From SVQP01 sp045606685 (GTDB lineage Bacteria; Bacillota; Clostridia; Oscillospirales; CAG-272), in assembly GCA_045606685.1 (NCBI GenBank), contig JAZUSJ010000129.1:1-8724 (forward strand): 8,724 bases of DNA. The letters are read 5' to 3'. Numbering within the stretch: position 1 is the stretch's first letter; each line of letters starts with the position of its first letter. Of the stretch, positions 1 to 4,248 are shown in pieces. The notes under the pieces are model-generated. The model saw only the letters and a list, made by a program, of their open reading frames with translations. It was not told where the DNA came from and searched no databases. Made by a program: the position numbers and the translations under genes.

Positions 1-1
1 A

Positions 2-355
2 GAGGTCGAATTCGATCATCCCTTCGTACAGGAAGAGCTGATGATGCCCATCCTCGGCATCGTTCGCGTCAAGGACATCGACCAGGCAATCGATCTGGCG
101 GTCAAGGCAGAGCATGGCAACCGTCACACGGCTCACATGCACTCCAAGAACATCGACAACCTTTCCAGATTTGCAAAGGCTGTTGAGACCACCATTTTCG
201 TCAAGAACGCGCCCTCGTATGCGGGCATCGGATTTGGCGGCGAAGGTCACACCACCTTCACCATCGCAGGTCCGACCGGTGAAGGTATCACTTCTGCAAG
301 AAGCTTTACCAGACTCCGCCGCTGCGTCATGGCCGACCATTTCAGAATCATTTAA
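2..355 (+). CDS. pduP: CoA-acylating propionaldehyde dehydrogenase, C-terminal 117 residues (5' partial)
   Basis: This is the tail of a PduP/EutE-type aldehyde dehydrogenase, which oxidises propionaldehyde (or acetaldehyde) with NAD+ and CoA to the acyl-CoA in the microcompartment lumen. The frame is open from the window edge to TAA at 353-355. The visible part carries the family's C-terminal signatures: HPFVQEELMMPILGIVRVK near the left edge, then EHGNRHTAHMHSKN, TTIFVKNAPSYAGIGFGGEG, FTIAGPTGEG and the terminal TSARSFTRLRRCV. The catalytic cysteine, the NAD-binding domain and any N-terminal targeting peptide lie upstream of the window. The next gene, an alcohol dehydrogenase, starts 27 bases after the stop and uses the same aldehyde, so the two form the disproportionating pair of the compartment. 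I see no frameshift. The family call is firm; the exact aldehyde is inferred from the diol-dehydratase-like GRE in the same operon. Confidence 0.93.
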   Translation, partial: EVEFDHPFVQEELMMPILGIVRVKDIDQAIDLAVKAEHGNRHTAHMHSKNIDNLSRFAKAVETTIFVKNAPSYAGIGFGGEGHTTFTIAGPTGEGITSARSFTRLRRCVMADHFRII

Positions 356-382
356 CAAATACGCAGAAAGGAAAGAAACTAC

Positions 383-442
383 ATGGACTATTCTGCTTCT
401 CAGATTGAAAGCATCGTCCGTCAGGTCCTTGAGGGCATGAAC
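383..442 (+). other. Predicted encapsulation peptide of the alcohol dehydrogenase
   Basis: Residues 1-20 read as a short amphipathic helix with hydrophobic residues at I8, I11, V12, V15, L16 and M19 alternating with polar ones, followed by a flexible glycine-rich stretch. This is the usual make-up of peptides that attach cargo to BMC shells. The N-terminus of PduL in this operon has the same pattern (EIAAIVKKVIAEM against QIESIVRQVLEGM), which supports a shared targeting role. Confidence 0.8.
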
Positions 443-1642
443 AACGGCGGTCAGAAGCATGAGTGCAAGTGTGGCGGCAACGGCAACTGCAAGTGCGGCG
501 GCCACGGCCATCACGGCGCACTTCCCAAGACCGCGCACGTAGCCCTGCTGACAGGCGAAAAGAAAATTGAAGTCAAGGAATACCCCGTCCCCGAGCTGGG
601 TGACGACGACATCCTCGTGAAGGTTGAGGGTGCAGGTATCTGCGGCACAGACGTTCACGAATGGAAGTCCGACCCCTTCGGTCTGATCCCCGTAACGCTT
701 GGCCACGAGGGTACCGGTGAGGTCGTCGCTGTCGGTAAGAACGTCAAGTTCGATACCGCAGGCAAGCCCATCGGTGTTGGCGATAAGATCGTCACCTCGG
801 TTATCAGCTGCGGCGAATGCTATGCATGCCGTATGGTTCCCGGCAGAACCAACCTCTGCGACAAGCAGGGCGTATTCGGTCTGATCGGTGACAAGCCCGA
901 CGACCACCTCAACGGTTGGTTCGCTGATTACATGGTAATCAAGGGCGGCAGAGGCGTGACCTACTTCCAGGTCAACGACCTCAACCTCAACCAGAGAATG
1001 CTGCTTGAGCTGGCTTGCGTTTGCGTACACGCTCTGGAGCGTGCGCAGTCCACCGGCCTGATCAAGTTCGGCTCTAAGGTCCTGCTGCAGGGCTGCGGCC
1101 CCGTAGGTCTGATGATGATCTGCGTGCTCCGCGCTGCAGGCGTCAACCACATCATTGCCGTAGACGGTAACGAAGACCGTCTGAAGTTCGCTCAGAAGCT
1201 GGGCGCAAAGACCACCGTTTGCTTCCGCAGACCTGATGAAGACACTCTTGAAAAGAGAGTTGCAAAGGTCAAGGCTGTTGCCAACGACGTAGGCGTTGAC
1301 TTTGCATTCCAGTGCACCGGTGCTCCCGTGGCTGCTGCTGATATCTTCAGCTACATCCGTCGCGGCGGCGGCATGTGCGAGATGGGCTTCTTCGTAAACA
1401 ACGGCGAATACTCCATCAACCCCCACTTTGCAATGTGCAACAAGGAAATCAACATCGTAGGCTCCTGGGACTACAGTGCCGAGGATTACCCCACGACCAT
1501 GGCTTTCCTGCACCAGTGCAAGGAAATGAACATTCCGATCGAAGATCTGATCACACACTCCTTCCCGCTCGATAAGATGAACGAGGCTATGGAGACCAAC
1601 GTGGCTCAGAAGGGCATCAAGATCTGCTACATTGCAGACTGA
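383..1642 (+). CDS. Zinc-dependent alcohol dehydrogenase (MDR family) with encapsulation peptide and Cys/His-rich linker
   Basis: This 419-residue medium-chain zinc alcohol dehydrogenase probably reduces propionaldehyde to 1-propanol and recycles NADH inside the shell. Residues 1-20 form a predicted amphipathic helix (IESIVRQVLEGM) like BMC targeting peptides. Residues 26-45 are a Cys/His/Gly linker with CKCGG twice. The enzyme proper begins near residue 50. GICGTD (C87) and GHEG (H108, E109) supply catalytic-zinc ligands, and C143, C146, C149 and C159 match the structural-zinc lobe. GCGPVG (237-242) is the Rossmann glycine motif, and D261 after the second strand favours NAD(H) over NADP(H). 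The ATG at 383 is chosen because AAAGGA (367-372) precedes it at good spacing and because the targeting helix would otherwise be lost. The PDU pathway uses an iron-type alcohol dehydrogenase (PduQ); this is an unrelated zinc type filling the same slot. Substrate is inferred from context; family and cofactor sites are seen directly. Confidence 0.93.
   Translation: MDYSASQIESIVRQVLEGMNNGGQKHECKCGGNGNCKCGGHGHHGALPKTAHVALLTGEKKIEVKEYPVPELGDDDILVKVEGAGICGTDVHEWKSDPFGLIPVTLGHEGTGEVVAVGKNVKFDTAGKPIGVGDKIVTSVISCGECYACRMVPGRTNLCDKQGVFGLIGDKPDDHLNGWFADYMVIKGGRGVTYFQVNDLNLNQRMLLELACVCVHALERAQSTGLIKFGSKVLLQGCGPVGLMMICVLRAAGVNHIIAVDGNEDRLKFAQKLGAKTTVCFRRPDEDTLEKRVAKVKAVANDVGVDFAFQCTGAPVAAADIFSYIRRGGGMCEMGFFVNNGEYSINPHFAMCNKEINIVGSWDYSAEDYPTTMAFLHQCKEMNIPIEDLITHSFPLDKMNEAMETNVAQKGIKICYIAD
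458..517 (+). other. Cys/His/Gly-rich linker in the alcohol dehydrogenase (possible metal-binding segment)
   Basis: Residues 26-45 contain four cysteines in two CxC pairs (C28/C30 and C36/C38), four histidines (H26, H41, H43, H44) and seven glycines. The unit CKCGG occurs twice, eight residues apart. It sits between the targeting helix and the catalytic fold, where BMC cargo normally has a plain flexible linker. The density of thiol and imidazole ligands suggests it could bind metal or undergo redox chemistry, but I recognise no named motif and the function is unknown. Confidence 0.6.
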
Positions 1643-1657
1643 TAAGGAGTTGACGAA

Positions 1658-2059
1658 ATGGCAGCTCTCGGAATGATCGAGGTATACGGCTTTACGACAT
1701 CCATCATCGTTGCCGACGTCGTGGCAAAAACCTCCGACGTCAAGGTAGTGGCTATCGACCGTAACAAGCCCGCCAACGCAGACAAATGCGAGGTGCCGCT
1801 GGTTATGGTAGTCAAGTTCATGGGTGATCCTTCTGCAGTCCAGGCAGCTCACGACAGAGGCGTGGACGAAGCAAAGAAGAGAAACCTGTATATTACGTCC
1901 AAGATCATCGCAGGACTTGATCCCTCGGTCGAGTGGTTCGCTCACCTGACCGCAACGGGTAGAGATAAGCTCCGTTACCCCAAAACTGCAAAAGAGGCAC
2001 CGGCCGCTGAGGAAAAGCCGGCTGCTCCCAAAAAGACTTCCTCGAAAAAAAGTAAATAA
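1658..2059 (+). CDS. Atypical BMC-H shell protein with long pore loop and lysine-rich C-terminal tail
   Basis: This 133-residue protein opens with a recognisable BMC-domain start (ALGMIEVYGFTTSIIVADVVAK) and forms part of the shell as a likely hexamer. It departs from the PduA type in two ways. The segment corresponding to the pore loop is longer (about residues 34-48, DRNKPANADKCEVPL) and contains a cysteine, C44, instead of KIGSG. After about residue 106 it carries a tail rich in Lys, Ala and Pro (AKEAPAAEEKPAAPKK and a Ser/Lys end). The core also lacks the PduA-type HVIPRPH ending. The start is set by AAGGAG at 1644-1649, eight bases upstream, and the gene follows the alcohol dehydrogenase by 15 bases. 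GRM loci are known to contain unusual BMC-H paralogs, such as GrpU, reported to bind an iron-sulfur cluster; whether this is a GrpU relative needs an alignment. The BMC family call is good; role and oligomeric state are inferred. Confidence 0.85.
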   Translation: MAALGMIEVYGFTTSIIVADVVAKTSDVKVVAIDRNKPANADKCEVPLVMVVKFMGDPSAVQAAHDRGVDEAKKRNLYITSKIIAGLDPSVEWFAHLTATGRDKLRYPKTAKEAPAAEEKPAAPKKTSSKKSK

Positions 2060-2079
2060 TTAAAAGGAGATAACAAATT

Positions 2080-2355
2080 ATGAAACTCGCACTTGGTATG
2101 GTTGAGACCAGAGGTCTTGTTGCTGCTATCGAAGCAGCTGATGCAATGGTTAAGGCTGCTAACGTAACTCTGATCGGTTCCGAAAAGATCGGTTCCGGTT
2201 TGGTAAGCGTCATGGTTCGTGGCGACGTCGGCGCTGTAAAGTCTGCTGTTGAAGCAGGCGGTGCTGCTGCTTGCCGTCTCGGCGAGGTTGTCGCTACTCA
2301 CGTTATTCCCGCTCCTCACGACGATGTTGAGCTGCTTCTCCCCAAGCTGGGCTAA
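2080..2355 (+). CDS. BMC-H major shell hexamer protein, PduA/PduJ type (copy 1)
   Basis: This 91-residue canonical BMC-domain protein would tile the shell facets as hexamers and let small polar substrates through its central pore. The pore motif KIGSG lies at residues 36-40, as in PduA and PduJ, and the edge lysine K25 (AMVKAAN) is present. The residue matching PduA Arg79, a key contact between neighbouring hexamers, is alanine here (A78 in VIPAPH), unlike the copy at 2736. A strong ribosome-binding site AAAGGAGA (2063-2070) supports the ATG at 2080, 20 bases after the preceding gene. The codons lean towards GCT and GTT more than in neighbouring genes, which fits high expression. Over 88 aligned residues it differs from the 2736 copy at only six positions, plus a one-residue difference at the N-terminus. 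Confidence 0.95.
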   Translation: MKLALGMVETRGLVAAIEAADAMVKAANVTLIGSEKIGSGLVSVMVRGDVGAVKSAVEAGGAAACRLGEVVATHVIPAPHDDVELLLPKLG

Positions 2356-2361
2356 TTTCAA
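2092..2361 (+). repeat. Direct repeat unit A (BMC-H duplication, left copy)
   Basis: This 270-base unit repeats without any indel at 2745-3014, exactly 653 bases downstream. It covers nearly all of the BMC-H gene and runs seven bases past the stop codon (shared GGCTAATTTCAA at 2350-2361 and 3003-3014). Most differences I see are at third codon positions. The sharing of sequence beyond the stop points to segmental duplication or gene conversion. Confidence 0.85.
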
Positions 2362-2389
2362 ACCCCAAACGCTAAAAGGTATTTAAATC

Positions 2390-2668
2390 ATGGAAGCAAT
2401 CGCGTTGCTCGAGGTACAGGCGATGGTGACTGCCATCGTAGGTCTTGACGCAATGGTCAAGGCTGCCAACGTAAAACTGATTCATGTCGAGAAACGCCTG
2501 GGTGGCAGACTTGTCACGGTTGTGGTCGAAGGCTCGGTTTCCGCTGTCACTGCGGCAGCGGAGGCCGGTGCCAAGGCTGCAGCAGAGGTTGGAAATGTCA
2601 AGCTCTGTGAGGTCATTGCCCGCCCCCATCCCGACATCATGAAGTTTTTGAAAACCGATTCCCTGTAA
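2390..2668 (+). CDS. BMC-H shell hexamer protein with positively charged pore loop
   Basis: This 92-residue single BMC domain (start EAIALLEVQAMVTAIVGLDAMVKAANVKL) is clearly divergent from the twin copies on either side. The pore region reads KRLGGRL (residues 35-41) in place of KIGSG, putting two arginines per subunit at or beside the central pore. This should give a different, more cationic channel. The edge lysine (K24) and edge arginine (R78, IARPH) that join hexamers in PduA are both kept, so it should tile normally. The ribosome-binding site is weaker (AAAAGG, 2374-2379, ten bases from the ATG) than those of its neighbours, which suggests a minor shell component. Which metabolite it admits cannot be told from sequence. 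Confidence 0.93.
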   Translation: MEAIALLEVQAMVTAIVGLDAMVKAANVKLIHVEKRLGGRLVTVVVEGSVSAVTAAAEAGAKAAAEVGNVKLCEVIARPHPDIMKFLKTDSL

Positions 2669-2735
2669 GATACGGGAACGGCACACAAATAAGTTTTTAA
2701 TTAAAATTATATTTACATTTTAGGAGGATTTTAAA
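2669..2735 (+). promoter_or_regulatory. AT-rich leader with strong ribosome-binding site before BMC-H copy 2
   Basis: This 67-base gap is much richer in A and T than its surroundings, especially 2690-2721. It ends in a near-perfect Shine-Dalgarno AGGAGG at 2722-2727, eight bases before the ATG at 2736. TATATT at 2708-2713 resembles a -10 box, but I see no matching -35 box at the right distance, so an internal promoter is only possible. The unpaired AT-rich leader and strong site would favour heavy translation of a major shell protein. Confidence 0.45.
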
Positions 2736-3008
2736 ATGGAAGCTCTTGGTATGGTTGAAACCAGAGGTCTTGTTGCTGCTATCGAGGCAGCTGATGCAAT
2801 GGTAAAGGCTGCAAACGTTGTTCTGATCGGCTCTGAGAAGATCGGTTCCGGTTTGGTAAGCGTTATGGTTCGCGGCGACGTTGGCGCTGTTAAGGCTGCT
2901 GTTGAAGCAGGCGGTGCAGCTGCTTGCCGTCTTGGCGAGGTTGTTGCAACCCACGTCATTCCCAGACCCCACGCTGACGTTGAAAAGCTGCTGCCCAAGA
3001 TCGGCTAA
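2736..3008 (+). CDS. BMC-H major shell hexamer protein, PduA/PduJ type (copy 2)
   Basis: This 90-residue canonical BMC-H is probably one of the most abundant shell proteins. The pore motif KIGSG is at residues 35-39, and the protein keeps both PduA-type edge residues: K24 and R77 (HVIPRPH). The ending VEKLLPKIG closely follows PduA. The start is fixed by AGGAGG at 2722-2727. It is nearly identical to the 2080 copy but differs in the residues that matter for hexamer packing (R77 against A78, A80 against D81, K84 against L85). It is the last gene before the hairpin-rich gap, so it ends the shell cluster. Substrate entry through the KIGSG pore is inferred from PduA, which is reported to favour 1,2-propanediol over propionaldehyde. 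Confidence 0.96.
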   Translation: MEALGMVETRGLVAAIEAADAMVKAANVVLIGSEKIGSGLVSVMVRGDVGAVKAAVEAGGAAACRLGEVVATHVIPRPHADVEKLLPKIG

Positions 3009-3014
3009 TTTCAA
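2745..3014 (+). repeat. Direct repeat unit B (BMC-H duplication, right copy)
   Basis: This is the partner of the unit at 2092-2361. Similarity stops abruptly after TTTCAA at 3014. Upstream, the two leaders are unrelated, so only the coding part and a short downstream stub are shared. Recombination between the two units would remove the divergent BMC-H gene at 2390-2668. Confidence 0.85.
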
Positions 3015-3033
3015 GCTGATTTTTAAGGCAGTC

Positions 3034-3063
3034 CTCGGAAGGGCGATCAATCGCCCTTCCGAG
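3034..3063. repeat. Perfect 14-bp inverted repeat
   Basis: The arms CTCGGAAGGGCGAT and ATCGCCCTTCCGAG are exact reverse complements separated by only two bases, so the folded RNA would have a 12-13 bp GC-rich stem with a small loop. The bases that follow (AACCCGGG) are not T-rich, which argues against a plain terminator. Such GGGCGAT/ATCGCCC palindromes look like dispersed intergenic elements, but dispersal cannot be judged from one window. Confidence 0.85.
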
Positions 3064-3088
3064 AACCCGGGAATATTTGCGCATATGA

Positions 3089-3110
3089 GTGCATTTGTCC
3101 AAAAATGCAC
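3089..3110. repeat. 8-bp inverted repeat (hairpin)
   Basis: The arms GTGCATTT (3089-3096) and AAATGCAC (3103-3110) flank the loop GTCCAA. The outer sequence ATATTT (3073-3078) and AAATAT (3121-3126) could extend the pairing around it. The direct repeat ATATGAGT partly overlaps the left arm and follows the right arm. Confidence 0.65.
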
Positions 3111-3130
3111 CGATATGAGTAAATATGTGA

Positions 3131-3144
3131 CCGCCCACGGGCGG
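3131..3144. repeat. Short GC-rich palindrome
   Basis: CCGCCC and GGGCGG pair across two bases, realistically a 5-bp stem with a 4-base loop. The next 16 bases (AAATCTTCCCTTTTCG) are pyrimidine-rich but hold no uninterrupted T tract, so at best it is a weak terminator. Confidence 0.5.
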
Positions 3145-3163
3145 AAATCTTCCCTTTTCGTAG

Positions 3164-3198
3164 GGGCGAGTTTTTCGGCGCTGCCGAAATGATCGCCC
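3164..3198. repeat. Nested inverted repeat
   Basis: The outer arms GGGCGA (3164-3169) and TCGCCC (3193-3198) enclose an inner hairpin TTTCGGC (3173-3179) / GCCGAAA (3183-3189) with a three-base loop. The outer arms share the GGGCGA/TCGCCC core with the palindrome at 3034-3063, suggesting the same class of intergenic element occurs twice in this gap. Confidence 0.65.
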
Positions 3199-3265
3199 GC
3201 TGCGTAGACAGATAAGATTTCTTTCTCTACAGGCGGAATTTCAAGTATAAGAAAGAGGAACAGTT

Positions 3266-3325
3266 ATGGCAATCAACAGCAATGAAATCGCTGCAATCGT
3301 CAAAAAAGTGATCGCAGAAATGGAT
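3266..3325 (+). other. Predicted encapsulation peptide of PduL
   Basis: Residues 1-20 hold hydrophobic positions I8, I11, V12, V15, I16 and M19, the same spacing as in the alcohol dehydrogenase N-terminus, followed by an Ala/Asp/Gly linker before the catalytic domain at about residue 28. Confidence 0.8.
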
Positions 3326-3916
3326 ACCGGCGCCGCTGACGCAGGCATTCCCGTAGGTATCTCCAACAGACATATTCACCTGTCCAAGCAGGATCTGGAA
3401 ACGCTGTTTGGCGCAGGCTACGAGCTGACTCCCATCAAGGATCTCTCTCAGCCCGGCCAGTATGCTTGTAAGGAAACCCTGACGCTGATCGGCCCCTCCA
3501 TGCGCCCCATTGAAAACGTGCGCGTGCTTGGTCCCGTTCGTAAGGCTTCTCAGGTCGAGATCTCGCTGACCGATTCCTTCGTGCTCAAGGTCAAGCCCCC
3601 CGTGCGCGAATCCGGTGATATTGCTGGCTCTGCTCCCGTCACCATCGTAGGCCCCAAGGGCATCGTTACACTCAAGGAAGGCTGCATCATTGCCAACCGC
3701 CATATCCATATGCACACCAGCGATGCCGTCAAATACGGCGTCAAGGACGGTGACTACATTGACGTAGACGCACTTCAGGGTACCAGAAAGACCAGATGGT
3801 ACGGCGTACAGGTACGCGTGCGCGACGATTTTGCGCTGGAAATGCACGTGGACACCGACGATGCAAACGCAGTCGGCTACAAGAACGGTTACACCGTAAC
3901 CGTGGTCAAGAACTGA
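3266..3916 (+). CDS. pduL: Phosphate propanoyltransferase PduL with encapsulation peptide
   Basis: This 216-residue enzyme converts propionyl-CoA and phosphate to propionyl-phosphate and releases CoA inside the compartment, feeding ATP formation by an acyl kinase outside. It has two PduL domains, each with the metal-binding signature: GISNRHIHLS (H36, H38) and ANRHIHMHTSDA (H146, H148). E98 (SQVEIS) and H194 (LEMHVDTDDANA) complete the di-zinc ligand set known from PduL structures. Residues 1-20 (NEIAAIVKKVIAEM) form an amphipathic targeting helix similar to that of the alcohol dehydrogenase. The ATG at 3266 follows AAAGAGGA (3252-3259) and is needed to keep the helix. The gene is separated from the upstream shell genes by 257 bases and from BMC-P by only 15. 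It is unrelated to the Pta-type phosphotransacetylase. Confidence 0.96.
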   Translation: MAINSNEIAAIVKKVIAEMDTGAADAGIPVGISNRHIHLSKQDLETLFGAGYELTPIKDLSQPGQYACKETLTLIGPSMRPIENVRVLGPVRKASQVEISLTDSFVLKVKPPVRESGDIAGSAPVTIVGPKGIVTLKEGCIIANRHIHMHTSDAVKYGVKDGDYIDVDALQGTRKTRWYGVQVRVRDDFALEMHVDTDDANAVGYKNGYTVTVVKN

Positions 3917-3931
3917 TTCTCGGAGGTTGTT

Positions 3932-4195
3932 ATGATAAAAGGTAAGGTAGTGGGAACCATCGTTTCCACCAACAAGTTTGATTCTCTGCGCGGCTTCAAG
4001 TTTTTGGAGGTGCAGATCATTGAAAAGGATACTTTGACCGATAAGTACATGGTAGCTGTGGATAAAACCATCAGCGCAGGCATTGGTGAGGAGGTACTGG
4101 TCGTCACGGGTAGCAGCGCGCGCGTTGCTGCAGGCAGCGAGTACTCCCCCGTAGACGCCGTCATTGTCGGCGTCATTGATAAGCCCACAGACTGA
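3932..4195 (+). CDS. BMC-P pentamer vertex protein (EutN/CcmL family)
   Basis: This 87-residue shell protein closes the vertices of the polyhedral shell as a pentamer. It shows the EutN/CcmL pattern: an N-terminal strand IKGKVVGTIVSTNKFDSLRGFKFLEVQ, the GIGEEVLVVTGSSAR turn (about residues 50-64) and a C-terminal DAVIVGVID strand. The ribosome-binding site GGAGG is at 3922-3926, and the gene starts 15 bases after pduL. It is the only vertex gene visible in the window. A 53-base gap separates it from the PduS-like gene and shows nothing notable beyond that gene's ribosome-binding site. Confidence 0.95.
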   Translation: MIKGKVVGTIVSTNKFDSLRGFKFLEVQIIEKDTLTDKYMVAVDKTISAGIGEEVLVVTGSSARVAAGSEYSPVDAVIVGVIDKPTD

Positions 4196-4248
4196 TCGCC
4201 GCAGAATCCTCTCGGCGTAACCCCATTTTTAGTTAAGGAATTATTGTT

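Larger units (their letters stand above)
3009..3265. other. Hairpin-rich intergenic region between shell genes and pduL
   Basis: No credible gene is present in these 257 bases. The region holds four separate inverted repeats (3034-3063, 3089-3110, 3131-3144 and a nested one at 3164-3198) and an 8-base direct repeat ATATGAGT at 3083-3090 and 3113-3120. None is followed by a clear run of T, so a standard intrinsic terminator is not obvious. The stretch 3199-3265 contains TAGACA (3205-3210), which resembles a -35 box, but no convincing -10 box. It is the longest gap in the operon and the natural place for mRNA processing, attenuation or a second promoter. Confidence 0.7.

Noticed and set aside
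3131..3160. Intrinsic terminator after the shell genes
   Set aside because: The stem is short and the following bases lack a continuous T tract; it is recorded only as a palindrome.
3034..3198. CRISPR array or transposon ends
   Set aside because: The repeats are palindromes of differing sequence with no regular spacers, no transposase and no target-site duplication that I can see.
3205..3265. Promoter upstream of pduL
   Set aside because: TAGACA resembles a -35 box, but no acceptable -10 box lies 16-18 bases downstream.
3227..3847. 206-codon minus-strand open frame over pduL
   Set aside because: The + strand carries a complete PduL with all metal ligands; the antisense product has no family features.
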